A stretch of 64,000 nucleotides of DNA from Agroathelia rolfsii (lineage: Eukaryota > Basidiomycota > Agaricomycetes > Amylocorticiales > Amylocorticiaceae), in assembly GCA_018343915.1 (NCBI GenBank), contig JABRWF010000008.1, forward strand, positions 620,001 to 684,000, read 5' to 3'. A program made the position numbers and the translations under genes. Below the pieces are notes generated by a model. That model did not search any database and had not been told where the DNA came from. It saw only the letters and a list, made by a program, of their open reading frames with translations. Below are positions 36,626 to 50,406 of the stretch, in pieces. The first letter of the stretch is position 1, and each line of letters opens with the position of its first letter.

Positions 36626-39570
36626 CTATAATGTGAAGATCTTGGCGGCCTGTTTCATGTCGTTACTAATAAGTACCAAGATTAAATGTCGTGCCGAAGC
36701 AAGAAAAAAATACCTGAATAGCATTTCCATACACGGTGGCCATTGTATGTGTTCCAATTTCCTTGCGCGGTTACAAGTTGTCAGTTTTTTCGAAGGTACA
36801 ACAAATATATGAGGCCGTTACCAATGGTATCATGCTAGCATCTGCGACTTTGATGTTGGATGTCCCATACACCTATAAAGTTTCTGTTTAGCTTTGGAAA
36901 GATGACGATCTGCAATTAAAATAGCACCGTAAGGTTAGCATCGACAACACCATTCTGATCCAGTGGTAGCATTGAAGCTGATCCTAATAAGGAGTGTTCA
37001 AACAAAGTCGAAGGCTAGACTCGTTAATGGTAAGACATCTATGCAGGACGACTGACCACAAGGATGCCAAGCACTAATCAAGTTATTTCTAACCCATACC
37101 TCCCATTCCAAATCTGTATCGAGCTCTTGCTCTGGTACAAGCCGACGTTCGATCATATTTGAAAACGGAGGAGTAGTAACGATCGATTCTGCTACAAATT
37201 TAGCGGCTTGAGTTATCATGTGTGCGTCTGTATAATGGAAGCCAGAATTCAATATCAATCACCGAAGTCGTGACATGAGATCGACTAACCGAAATCAAAT
37301 GAGAGGAACTTATGGTCGATGGTAGGGTACGCTGTGGGATCGGATTTTAAGATATGGACATTTCCACGGGAGAAAGGGCGCAGAGCAACAGCAGCGAAGG
37401 AGATGTAGCTTGTGTTTGGTTCCGCTTTGATAAGAGGATTTGCGATAACTGTTGCTCACATAAATGTATATATTCAATACTATTCCAAGAGTAGAATATT
37501 TAATTATAAACATACCCGGCATCATGATTAGCCTGTGAAAACAGTACTTCAGCACTAGTCATCCCCAGACGACACAAGAACCTACTCGATTTGGGGAACT
37601 GTCTCATCGTCTAACAAGGCCCTCTGAATTGCAAGCTGTGATGCTAAGGAAGTATTCTCATATTTCTTGAGCTCCTGGTCTAGACCATCCTTAAGCTTCT
37701 TTGCTGTCTCTGAGCTTGTGAAGTTGGCAAGCGTTAAAAATGCTACAGTAGATCCATGCGTTGATGCATATATTCCTGTGAACAACCTATAAGTTCTGAT
37801 AACGGAGGCGTGGGGTAATATTGACGACACCTGTGCGGTTTCTTATATAAGAATCCCACTGGTGTACTCTGAAGGCTTCGTCTGTCCCCACTGCATCAGC
37901 GGATGGGTATATTCCCGACCGAAGTTCGTAAGTCAGCTAGAGTAAACGCAGTCAATACGATATTACCACTTTCTAAACTATCAAAACTTCACAAGAAGAT
38001 TGGTGTGATCCTAGAAAGTATGCATCATTAGAGTGAATGGGCTTATTTGGGAAAGTATAAACATAGATCCGTACCTGAAGATTTTCACCTACACCCGGTA
38101 AATCAACAATAGGAGTGACTCCTACTTCGGTTAGTATTGAGCTGTCGCCAATGCCTATTGTGTCCATGAGCCACGCTTAACTGAAACTATATTTGTTCTT
38201 TGGATGCTGCCGTACCAGAATGTTCTAGTATTTTGGGCGTTTGATACGTCCCCGCCGTCAGCACTATATTCCCGGTTGCCGATAATGACCAGCTATGCGC
38301 CTTGTTTTCATATTTGAACTGAACAGAAGATGCTCTGGCAAGCTCTGTTGAATCTTTCTTGACATCCAGAGTAGTAACTTCTGCATTCGTGAGTACTACA
38401 AGGTTCGGGCGTTGTGCATATGGCTTGTAAAATGCATTTGCGGCGTAGCTCCGTGTCCGGTTGACATGATCAACAGCAGAAGGAGTTTGATAGACGCCAA
38501 CAGTATCTCCACCAGCCTTTTCAGGTTGCGGACACATAAAATGAGCTGTTATTCATTTCTCATAGCGAGAAGGTGCGTTGAATCACATACCGCTGCGCGG
38601 TTGATCGGCACGCCAAGTGTTTCCATAGTGCGCACGAATGAAGCAATAAGACCATCTGGAGCATAATAGTTGGAATAAGTGACGTTTATTGGGCCATCCG
38701 AGCCGTGATTAGCAATGAGGTCCTCCGCAACGTTTTCTTCAGCAATTTCGGGAGGAGCAGGAGTGAAGTTCTCGATGGTCTTGATATTTTCGTTGATAGT
38801 CTGCCAGTTCCATCCTGGATTCCCTAGTTGCTCCCATGCTGTTAAAGACCTAATAAGATCGTTTGTTGATTAGTAGATACGGATTCAAGTTACCATCATA
38901 TTCATGCTCAGAAGCCCTGTAAGAGTTTTGTTTTCGTCTGGCGTGCGCCGGAATAAGTATTTCATCCTGACTTACCTAACAAAGACCATTCCATTGATGG
39001 CTGAACCTCCACCAAGTACCTTGAATGTCAAATTCGGTCAACTTCAAGAGAGAAACCTGCATACCGCACTACTCGTACCTTTCCACGTGGTAAATAAAAA
39101 ATTTGATTGCCAGCATGCTCCTGAGGCGTGGTTGTGAAGCCCCAGTCAAGTTCGGGATTGAACATAAAAGCTGGATAGAGAACTGCAGAGACTAAGTGAA
39201 TCGGAGACATACTGGATCTTAGGTGTTCACCAACAAGGTACTAGCGTTATGTCTCGCTCTGAATATGAGCCAGCCTCAATTACTCCGACCTGAAGACTCT
39301 CATTTGACGAGAGTCTGATTGATATCTCAGAAACTCGATATTAGGCCACGGGAATGAAGTGAAACCTTTCTGCTAAGACCAGCCCGGCAGTACCTCCTCC
39401 TGCATTAAGACGAGTGGTTCACAATTCATGACAAGATGTTTTCTTTATCTGGAGATCAGCTGCGCACCTACGATAATGAAATCAAACTGTCTTTCTACTG
39501 TCTTTTTCTCCCTTCCCCAAAGCAGGAGTGAAGCGCAGACAAAAAGCAAGGGGAAAAAGTCGAATACCAT
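36626..39570 (-). CDS. GMC oxidoreductase, aryl-alcohol-oxidase-like (AA3_2-type), secreted
   Basis: FAD-dependent alcohol oxidase or dehydrogenase; relatives oxidise aryl alcohols and make H2O2 for ligninolytic peroxidases. Nineteen exons sum to 1857 nt (618 residues): 39468-39570, 39366-39399, 39235-39314, 39079-39182, 38976-39019, 38894-38916, 38591-38838, 38216-38516, 38075-38154, 37993-38010, 37831-37936, 37586-37775, 37516-37532, 37290-37448, 37057-37227, 36928-36983, 36822-36872, 36714-36761, 36626-36649. The N-terminus is a hydrophobic leader. FAD motif VGGGTAGLVLAER follows, then KVLGGGSAINGMVFVR, TYQTPKILEHSGIGD (GMC signature 2), WHPCGSASM with the catalytic His, and GTHTMATVYG with the second active-site position. 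Very small exons (17, 18, 23, 24 nt) are required. Intact, unlike both neighbouring copies. Confidence 0.93.
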
Positions 39571-40295
39571 AATACACGGGCGACGAGGGGACTGAACCGC
39601 GATGCTAGAGCTGGAAAGGTGTATATGTAGCCCTCTTGAGTACTTATCACCACGTGCCAGCTAGACGATGATATGCATTCACGCCGCGCTTGTTGGCAAG
39701 TCAATGCGGTCCTTGTTTGCTATTGTAAGATTTCAGTCATGAGTCACGATCCCCTCATTCAAAATCTTCGATGCCGATGATAACTCAAGTCAGATCACGT
39801 AAGCACAATTGAGTTGCGCTCCCAAATTTAAAGTCAGGGAAACGGCATTTCTTAGTGAGACATCCCGGCAATTAATTTCATTTTGGGAAAATTGGAGGGA
39901 TAGCAACTAGAGCCTACGACTGCCCACGGGTGTTACTAGTAGTGCATGACATTATCGACTATCGCCACATGTGCCTTAACGCCTACCTGGAGAGGCTATT
40001 TCCTGTATGGAAGCAATAATGAAAACCAAAAAATAAAATACGAGATTTCTCGATTATTTATGATCTCATACAAAAATTATCCGAAGTTTTATGTCAATGC
40101 AGCAGTCTGGAACTGGCGATAGATCATGCATCGATCATGTATAAGGAGCATGATCAGGAATTTATGCGTTATTCATTATGATGCTTACTACTAGTAATAC
40201 TAAGTATCGCCACTGTTTGCAGCATGCTTATGCATTCTATTTCGATCAATTATCATCTAAGTCTTACACTTTTGATTGCTTTCTTCAGCTGAAAA
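39571..40295. other. Intergenic, upstream of intact GMC gene
   Basis: Should contain the promoter of the intact GMC oxidoreductase. AT-rich; no coding block seen. Confidence 0.4.
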
Positions 40296-40525
40296 ATCTA
40301 CAGTATGAATATTCTAGCTGCCTATCCAGTGTTGTCAGCAAGTACTAATATTAAAGGTTGTATGGGAGCAAAAAATACCTGGATAGCATTTTCATACACA
40401 GTAGCCATTATGTGTTCCAATTTCCTTGGACAATTCCAAGTCGGTAGGGTTTTTTTTCCAGAGACAATGGAATCATGCTAGCGTCTGCGACTTTAATGTT
40501 ACATGTTCTTTAAACCTATAATAAA
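40296..40525 (-). pseudogene. 3' remnant of a third GMC oxidoreductase copy
   Basis: Minus-strand sequence matching the last exons of the two GMC copies: the KVADASMIPL block, then a decayed EIGTHxMATVYENAIQ block and a final AA-I-F exon near 40300-40320. The VYGTS segment reads through a TAA (GTTTAAAGA), and sequence upstream (beyond ~40530) no longer aligns. It is therefore a decayed fragment of a former third member of the array. Confidence 0.75.
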
Positions 40526-41483
40526 CCTGATTAGTTCCAGAAGTTGGGTGAGCATCAGCTATATCGGCAACATGGGGCGAGATATAATAGGGCATGATGC
40601 ATGACGCGCCAGCGATGTCTACCCTCTTGGCACTATCGGGCGGGGTGGTAAAAGTAAGTTTATATATATGTATGTATGGTTATATTTTCACTCATCATAT
40701 ACATTACTTCAATACATTGGCTCCTATATTGGTTTATAATCGTGTTACCAGTAAGAGCGAAAATATCGCAACATAAATCCTTCCTTTAAAACTTGATCCG
40801 CCTGGCTGGAATCGTAGGGCGTTGAAATTAGAAGCAAAAGCAATTGTGCAAATTTTTTTACAAAGTTCTGAGAAGCGCGTTCGGTGTTTAAGCTCTGAAT
40901 TCATGCATGTATGTGCGTTAGATAGAGAAGCGAAAGAGATCCAATCAGGTTCTCTTAAGCTTGCATGAGGATAGAAGTCGCAATTACATCTCGTATGGCT
41001 CGCTTACGCAAAGCGTGCAGAATGAAGCAAGACTTCAAAAGCCAGGGGAAGCAAATAGATAAAATAATGCCCCCGTTTTGGGGGTCTAAGCGACTCGAAG
41101 GTTAGCAAGCTACACGTGTTAGAAGATAATTTGAAAACTAAAGTACTGAAGCTTCTGCTTTGATCTTATGCAACCCCCGTGCGCTGGATGCTGTTCTAGT
41201 CAATCGGGAAAATGACAGGGGTTTGAAGCTGAAGCAATAAATTCAAAGTCGGTGAGTGCATTGCCGGTCACTTCGAATTCCAGCATGAGCAGAGATATGC
41301 AGGGGAGTGGAGGCTACCTAGCGCTACCTTTTTGCAAACAGCGGTGTCCCTAAGACTTGAAGCTATGGGCGCCACAGTGGCTGAGATGGCCGGATTTACT
41401 ACTGCCAGACACAGCAGCTTATTTAGCTGTGAAGCAGCCATGCGTAAACATGCCCTGTCTGCCTGTCAGCGCCAGCGTAGCCT
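40526..41483. other. Intergenic, no supported gene
   Basis: Between the GMC remnant and the CRAL-TRIO gene. It may contain further decayed GMC sequence near 40530-40620, but the match is too weak to call. Confidence 0.35.
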
Positions 41484-42798
41484 ATGTCGACTGTCTTCAC
41501 GCCTCTTGCGCCTCCTCCGCCTGCTATCCCCGTAGAGATACCACCAGAGCTTTCTGAGGCAGAGCAGGAAGCCTATACCAAAGTTCTCACTCATTTCTCG
41601 GCCGAGTCGTATGCTATACCAGGTATTGAGGCCTCTGAAGCATCTTTAACCGAAGATGAAAAGTTCTGGCTGGTAAATATTCTCAAGAGGGACTCTATAG
41701 TCTTTATCTAAACTTATCAACTTTTTCATGCCCTGAAAGACCGAGGAATGCTTGAAAAGGTCCGTCGTGACAGCCTTCTGCAAGCACAAAAATAGATATG
41801 CATAAGGGTGCTTTGTTAGGTATCTTCGAGGACCTGCACGCTGGGACACAGGCGTCGCAATTGAAAGATTGGAGGGCACTCTGAAATGGCGGCGTGAATT
41901 CGGCCTGTATGATCATATAACACCGGAATACGTCGAGCCAGAGGTAAGTGCTGTTCATTGTGTGTATCTAGGATTATGATATTTACACTTCATCCTTCCC
42001 AGGCTGTCACAGGGAAAGAGATTTTATTCGGTTATGATGTTCAGGTAACCATGTCTTTCTACTGATCCACTCCTACAATGCTGTGTTGACAGCGTTCGCG
42101 TCATAGCGTAGACCAGGCTTCTACATGATCCCAAGTCGCCAGAACACGACCGAAGCCAAGCGACAGATTGAGTTTGCTGTGTACATGCTTGAGAAAGCAA
42201 TCGATCTCATGGGACCCGGCGTCGAGTAAGCAAAAAGTACATTTTAAAGTCTTATACACAGTTTTTGATACCATCTGCGTATTGCGTCGCCATTTCTTCG
42301 CAGGACGGTCTGCCTCTTGATTAATTTTGCCGAGCGCAGTAAACAACCGTCGTTCAGCACCGCCCGCGCTGTTCTCCACATTCTCCAAACACACTATCCT
42401 GAACGACTGGGACTTGCCATTGCCATAAATCTCCCATTCCTTGTCCAATCCTTCTTTAGGCTTATCATGCCATTCGTAGATGTACGTACGCGGTATGTTC
42501 CATTCATTTTGGTTCATCTTTTCGAGGAGAAACCGAAGAAAGCTGATTACCCCGATTATTCTCTAGACCAAAACTTAAATTCAATCCTAATGTCATCTCC
42601 GACGGTCTTTTTACCCCGGATCAAATCATGTCCCAAGGCTGGGGCGGCGCCGTCAACTTTGAGTACAAGCATGAAGAGTACTGGGCCGCCCTGACCAAGC
42701 TCTGCGACGAAAAGCGCACACAACAGAAGGCGCGTTGGTTGGAGCTCGGTGGGCGTGTTGGGCTAAAGGAGTGGGATATCAAAATATCCTCGGCTTAA
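41484..42798 (+). CDS. Sec14-like CRAL-TRIO domain protein
   Basis: Lipid-binding/transfer protein of the Sec14 family, probably moving phosphatidylinositol or another lipid between membranes. Seven exons (41484-41672, 41740-41759, 41820-41943, 42003-42044, 42107-42225, 42304-42492, 42567-42798) sum to 915 nt, 304 residues. Exon 2 is only 20 nt. The N-terminal helical CRAL-TRIO_N region reads LTEECLKRYLRGPARWD. The lipid-binding lobe has KEILFGYDVQRRPGFYMIP, VCLLINFAERSKQPS, HYPERLGLAIAINLPFLVQS and PFVDVRTRPKLKFNP, each in the expected order. A Pro-rich leader precedes it. Closest in pattern to soluble fungal Sec14 homologs; which yeast paralogue it matches cannot be fixed. Confidence 0.92.
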
Positions 42799-43971
42799 CA
42801 TGAATAGATGAGGCGTGATATCTCTTCCTTTTGTTATTGTTTGTTTTCGTTTGGTAATGTGATGCTAGTTGGTTTAAAGAATCCGCTGGATAGATGGCTT
42901 GAATTAACGATCTTGTCATAATCTTTGTTAGATGATATACTCCGATTAATCGACAAAATTCACTTGGATTGAAGCCTGAGATACTCATACGTACAATAGC
43001 AAATAAAGATAACACCAGTGAAAGAGAGAATTAGAATGTGTTGCACATCACTCTGTCCCCAGATTCAGGCTTGACTAATTTCGGGACTCTATGCATTACT
43101 TGATATCTTCAAATCACGGTAAATACGTCGGCGAGTTATCAAGGAACACCAGTCGACTCACGCTACCGTTCAAGCTTGCCAGCAAAATAATTATCAGATA
43201 TTAAGGTGAATGAATGGAATCCATGAATGGGAATCGTGGATACATTACTACTTTTACAGCTTTCCAAAACCCTAAAGTCTGCTATTGCTCCTCGTCGACA
43301 TAAAGGTTCAAGTTGGGAATGGGCAATAAAAATAAGAGCCTCGGGCCTCACAGGTTTCGTGCACTGGTGGTAGATTGGAAAATTGAGATAATCAACATAT
43401 TACTTGATGTAGCCTGTGGTAGGTTCGCCTTTCTATAGCATATCAAGCAGGCACTGTGAAACGGTATTATGAAGGAAAGTGTATGATACGAGCTTAGCTG
43501 ATGAACGCCACAGCCCGTACTGATAGATAAATACTAGTAACACAAGCTCTACACCAACTTCACCGCTGCTGCGATATAGCTCTAGTCTGTAGACTCTACA
43601 GAATTATCTCTTGATCGACAATTTCATCCCCTAATATCATCAGTTGAACTCAGCTTGGGCTCTTTTCATGGCCCTGATGTCATTTATTCTTGTAGAAGCA
43701 TAAGCGCATATTGTAGAGGCTCGGAGACCACGCGGAAGACGTCTCCTATCACAATCAATATGTACTAGAGAAAATAAGCATAGCAGTTATGGATATTTTC
43801 AGTAAAAGGTTTATTTATTCGGAAGATAATATTAATGTCGTGTTAGCGAATTGAAGAAATGATTGTGTATCCATCATTCAATTTAGTTTTAATATGCATC
43901 AGAAATGTGCTGGCATTGATTAAAGCGTAGTATATAAGTACATCGACATCAGCATCCCTAGTTAGGATTAT
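42799..43971. other. Intergenic, convergent 3' ends
   Basis: About 1.2 kb between two genes whose 3' ends face each other. AT-rich, with only short open frames lacking motifs. Confidence 0.4.
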
Positions 43972-46260
43972 CTATTCGTCGCCTTGTCCTGCAATAATCA
44001 CATCATCTTTTTTTTTTTTTGAAAAAAAAGGAATAAGTAATTGTGCCGGAAGATAGAGAGAAACCAACACACCGATCTTGAGGACTGCCCGAACAAGCTA
44101 AGAAGATATGATGATTGAGTCTATTGAAGCATATTGAATCACCCGTACTCACCTGCGTTGCAAGAAGGTACTGCTGTCTTTTAGAGATAAGTGGATCATA
44201 CACAAATTGCTTCTTCATGTCTACAGACAGGCAAAAGTGTAAGAATTAAGGGCTATGAGAATTACTGAGTCCCGTTCCCAGATACACTCACCATTCTCTC
44301 CTCGTCCGTTACAGTCAATACCCAGTCGAGGGTTCTTCTCGTTGATCTGCCGACTCTTGACATCAGCCAACGTCTCGATAGGGGAGAGACCGCTATTTTC
44401 GGCCAAAGCGAGTGGTACAGCGTCTAATGCGGATGAGAATGCACGCATAGCGTATTGCTCGATCGAGGGGATCTATAAGGAACGATATATTGGCAAGCGG
44501 GAATAATTCAAATCAGGATTAGGGCTTACCTCATCTGCAGCTTTACCCACTGCAATAGCACAGCTGATTTCAGCAGATCCACCACCATATACTACACGAT
44601 TATCGACAATGAGATTGCGAACAGCACAGATGGCATCATGCAATGCGCGCTTGGCTTCATCGACAATCTTTGGGGATAATAGGAATATTATTATATCAAA
44701 TAGCGAGTTGAGAGAAAAAAATACTTACCATTTTATTTGATCCACGAACGAAAACAGTTACTGCACGGGTGTTGGCACATTCTTCGATAACAAGCATCTT
44801 GTCTCGTGTTGTGCCGAAGGATATTTCTCGCACGATACCTGCCTTGCCCAACTTGGATGCCGAGAGATCCTCGAATCGGGGGACGATGCGGCCTTGTGTA
44901 GCGATCGCAATTAGCTAAATGTAACCAGTAATATTAGCATGTATGCGTTGGCAAGGATGCTGAAGTTTATAAAAGTAGAGAAATCATACCTCAATCTCCG
45001 GACCGCCAACCCAACGGACAGCAGGCAAGTCATTTTGCATCAAAAGATGGTTGGCTTCGTCATCAAAGCCCCACTGGCAAATAACAAGGTTCGCTCCGGT
45101 GTCCTTAACGCGCTTGATCATATCCGCAAACTTCTCCTTTTCATACTCGCGCAGTTTCTTGTATTCATCAACGCTAGTAATGTCTAGCTTGTGCTTCGTT
45201 TTGGGTCGCGGAGGTTCAAATGGAGAAGTGAGGATTGCCATTTTGGCGTCTTTAACGGACGACGGCATTTGAGGGTGCGAGAAGTCCTTGTCGATGAGAA
45301 CACCCTTTATTAATTGAGTGTCTGCAAGAGAGCCGCCGACTTTGCCGTCGACTTTGATGAGATCAAAAGGAACATCTCTGCGCTCGAGATCGGCCACTTG
45401 TAAAACAGCATCGACGGCAATCTGGGCAAATTGTTGATGCTCCTTTGAGACACTAGAAGAGAAAAGTGTCAGGACAGACAAAGTCAAAACGACGAGAGTA
45501 CTTGCATCTTGCTACCCAAACTTGTCATGGACGTCTTAAGTAGGTTTTGTGTATCATTCCGCGTAAATCCAACGCGCTCTGATATCCTGTCGAGCTCTGC
45601 GACAGCCACAGCACATGCGCGATCAAATCCATCTGCGATGCGAATTGGATGGATGCCACGGTCAAGAAGTGCCTCGCTCTGCTCCAGCAATGCACCGGCG
45701 AGAACTAAGTCCACGAGTGAGTTAATCAAGAGGCTTAATCATGGGAAAAAAAATGATACGGACCAACAACACCCGTTGTACCGTCACCGATTTCATCGTC
45801 TTGACTTTTTGATAATTGTACAAGAAGTTTTGCGATCTGATGTTCGACCTCCATCTGAGTGAGAATTGTTGCGCCATCATTCGTAACTGTTATTTCTCCA
45901 TCGGGGGAGATTAAAATCTTGTCCAACCCTGCGTGTTCGTGATAAGTGTCGCATATTAAGAAAGTGTGATATCAAGCATGCCTCTGGGGCCGAGGGACGT
46001 CCTGACGATGTTGGCGACGGTCCTGGCAGCCAAGATATGTTGCTTTTTCAGACGGTGAGATATTATCTTTGTATTTTATGATCCTGTACAATCCGTACTT
46101 TTATAGCTTCGATGCCATGGCTGCGAGTCTTCTTGGCTTGTTCGCGAACAATGATGAACGGACGGCCATACTGAGATCATGGGGTGTAAGTATGAATGAA
46201 CCCGCGATCGCGATTTTTACATACCTCATCAGTTGCATATACTGCCTGTGGTTCTGCCAT
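43972..46260 (-). CDS. CCT5: T-complex protein 1 subunit epsilon (CCT5)
   Basis: Subunit of the cytosolic TRiC/CCT chaperonin that folds actin, tubulin and other proteins using ATP. Start [12 protein letters not shown] (46260), then [52 protein letters not shown] (ATP-binding Asp-Gly-Thr), the epsilon-type block [53 protein letters not shown] and a last exon ending [11 protein letters not shown]. The domain order is the usual equatorial-intermediate-apical-intermediate-equatorial. The final splice acceptor (exon starts at 44006 reading left) follows a 13-nt A run rather than a pyrimidine tract. Neighbouring PP2A is divergent across a 167-bp spacer. Confidence 0.95.
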
Positions 46261-46427
46261 GGTCGATTGTCAGGTTTCGGGAGCACGGGACAAGGAGCGA
46301 GCGCGTCCAGGGCGCGTTAAGATCAGCAGGAAGTGGGCTGTGGCGGAGTTACAATTTCGTAGACTTCCTCCACACTCTTGCCTATACCTGCCCTACTGCA
46401 CCTCTCTCCCAAGATCGTCCGTCTGAA
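46261..46427. promoter_or_regulatory. Compact bidirectional promoter, CCT5 / PP2A catalytic subunit
   Basis: Only 167 bp separates the two ATGs on opposite strands, so the core promoters and both 5' leaders must share it. No TATA-like element stands out; the region is relatively GC-rich. Confidence 0.65.
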
Positions 46428-47729
<1,302 letters not shown>

Positions 47730-48167
47730 TGTATCCGACCCTCGAATTCCTGACGGATTTACATCCTTCAGTCTTCTATTGGGATATCATCTCATCATCA
47801 ATCGACCCTGTACCTTTCCCCATCTTTTTATCACTTTATCATTCCCCTCAGGCTCTTTTACGTCTCTCTTATACTTAATGCAGTTCATGGACAGTTGGGC
47901 ATGGTGTTGAGAACCCGACAAAGATCAAAGCACTGTAGAATCTTAAAAATACCGATTTCCTTTGTTTTCCCTCATCTGCCTTCTTTGACCAGCTTGCGTG
48001 TGCGTATTGCCATTAATTACGGCATGCTCAAACAGATAACGCGACCATTGGCCACGATTTGCTTCCGAATTCTTTATGACGTCATTGATTCTCTGCTTGA
48101 TTATGAGTAGCAAAGTCTGGTGAACTTCAAGCATTCCTCTTGACCGAGATAGCAATACGACTACAGA
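47730..48167. other. Intergenic, no supported gene
   Basis: PP2A 3' flank and promoter side of the first sulfite-oxidase-like gene. T-rich. Confidence 0.4.
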
Positions 48168-49582
48168 ATGACTGACACAGATTCTCAAATGAAGCCCAAT
48201 CTGCATGTCCTACAGTCTTCACCTCTCAACGCAGAGCCGCCCGACGTTGGCATTCTGATACAGCACAAAATTACTCCGATAGAGCTGGTATACTCCAGAA
48301 ATCACGGTCCCGTAACACCCACCCAGCACTGGGCGCATTTCTCTTACTTCTGGTTTTGCGTTTACTAGGATCCATACCACAAACAGATGCTGAAAAATGG
48401 CATATCCAAATTACTCTTCCAAGCGTGGATAGGGGGAGTGGGAAGGTTGTCAATGTCTCTTTGAGCGATCTCAAAAATAAATATGAAAAACACCATGTCG
48501 TCGCGGCACTTGAGGTAAGCGATTCAGCCTCGATTATGATCTTTTCCGACGCTTTTATTATGGTCCCAACAGTGCGCTGGTAACCGCCGAGCCCAAATGG
48601 GTGCTACAAAGGATAAGGATCCAGAAGGGCTAAAATGGAGTGAGGCGACAATCTGCAACGCTCGCTGGGACGGCGTCTTCCTTCGCGATATACTTCTGGA
48701 ACTCTGGCCTCAGGCAAGAGAATTGACTTCCTCGTTGAATATGCATGAATATCATTTGGCCTTTGGATCGCACGCCGTCAGCTGCCAAGAAGACGATCAT
48801 TTTGAGTCATCAGTGCCACTATCCAAGGTATTAGATGAACAGGGCGATGTTTTGCTAGCTTTTGAGGTACTTCTTTTTGTATTTCAATCATAATCGCATA
48901 ATTTATCTTTTCTAGATGAATGGAGTACCGCTTCCCAGAGCGCATGGCGGCCCTTTGCGTGCTGTCATCCCAGGACATACAGGTGCCCGATGGGTCAAGT
49001 GGCTTGATAGTATTACTATCCAAGAACATGAGTCAAATAACTTCTACATGAAACACGACTATAAAATCTTGCCGCCAAACGTGAGTCCCTTGCGTGTATT
49101 ATTCTATAGTCTCACAGAGTTGGACTGGCTATATGCGCTACTGTTATCTTCAGGTACAAACACACGACCAAGCCGACGAGGATAATTGGTGGGACGCCGT
49201 GCCTGCCATGCAAGAGAATGTCCTCAACTCAGTCGTCGCATCTGCATCTGTAAACATCGAGACCGATGGTACTGCTACTCTTGCTGCAAGAGGCTACGCC
49301 ATCTCAGGAACAACACCCGTATCGACCGTCGAAATCAGTTTGGATAAGGGCACAAACTGGTATCCTACGGATATCGCATATCAGGAAGGTAGATGGAGCT
49401 GGGCATTGTGGCATTCGCGCTTGACTATCCCCGAGGAAACTCGTAGCGCGGGCAAAGTCATTGTCTGGAGTCGTGCGGTCGATAAGACAGACACTAGGCA
49501 ACTTCTAGATTGTGATTGGAATCTTAGAGGCGTGGGATATAGCGGTGTTGGAGAAGCTGTGGTATCGATACCACCTAATTAG
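48168..49582 (+). CDS. Sulfite-oxidase-like molybdopterin enzyme, copy A
   Basis: Molybdenum-cofactor oxidoreductase of the sulfite oxidase family, which oxidises sulfite to sulfate. Exons 48168-48306, 48369-48514, 48573-48866, 48916-49080 and 49154-49582 sum to 1173 nt (390 residues). The Moco domain has [16 protein letters not shown] with the molybdenum-ligand Cys created across the second intron, [20 protein letters not shown], then the C-terminal dimerisation domain ([21 protein letters not shown]). There is no N-terminal cytochrome b5 domain and no evident mitochondrial leader, as in plant-type enzymes. The C-terminus (PPN) is not a standard peroxisomal SKL. Substrate assignment is by family. 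Confidence 0.92.
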
Positions 49583-50406
49583 ATTGAAATTTTGGTGATC
49601 AAGCTCTTATTGAGAACCTGAGGTGAAGCGCAGGCCTGATCAACAACATGCTAGTAGTCCCATTTGATTCGCGGTAATTTGGGTTTCAGGTTATTGGTGA
49701 ATGATATTCAAGTTGATACTGTTATATAGAAAATCAAATGATTGAGGAATGCTGCAATAGCTATCACGAAGAAGACAAATTAGGTCACAAAAAGCTGAAC
49801 TCTAGATTACGGAAATGCGACTGCTGAAAACATCGAGATATCGACTGGATTAAATGTGCGATCGTTCTATGGCTGAGGTCAAGCGAACATCTTACATAAT
49901 GACTATTGTATTTCACTTGCTTCTGACTGCCTCCGACCGGTTTAACCTTTTTTGTAAGTGAAGTCCGACTTCGGCCCGCATAAAGGTCGGTCTAACACCA
50001 TTTGCCGTGCACATTCCGATTTCGAAATTCAAGGTATTGATTTTGATTTTGCCATAAGAATGATTGATAACTCGACAAAAGTAAAGTGAAGACCCGACCA
50101 GGTTATTTGACAAACTATCATACAGCTATGGCTTACAATAAATTGCTCAATGAAAGATGACTCTTTCAATTAAATCAATGGCTTCCAATTATCATGCCAG
50201 GACCAAAGTCACATTGCGCCCACTGATAATGCATGAACCCTGCAGGTGTATAGATATGCTTACTCGGGTACGGGTTCTTGGTACAAATGCACGTACACAT
50301 GCTGTGACCACGTGTGCCTGCTGGCCTTTATAGCTCAGTCCACAGCCTACGTCCCCCATCCACCCACCCCCTATAGGAACAGAGTCATTCGTCGTACAAA
50401 GCACCA
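49583..50406. other. Intergenic between tandem copies
   Basis: 824 bp separating the two sulfite-oxidase-like genes. It should contain the promoter of copy B. I see no third fragment. Confidence 0.4.

Noticed and set aside
37516..37590. A 31-nt mini-intron in the intact GMC gene
   Set aside because: A 54-nt intron ending at TTTTCACAG gives the conserved LIMMPG reading and correct phase, so no mini-intron is needed.
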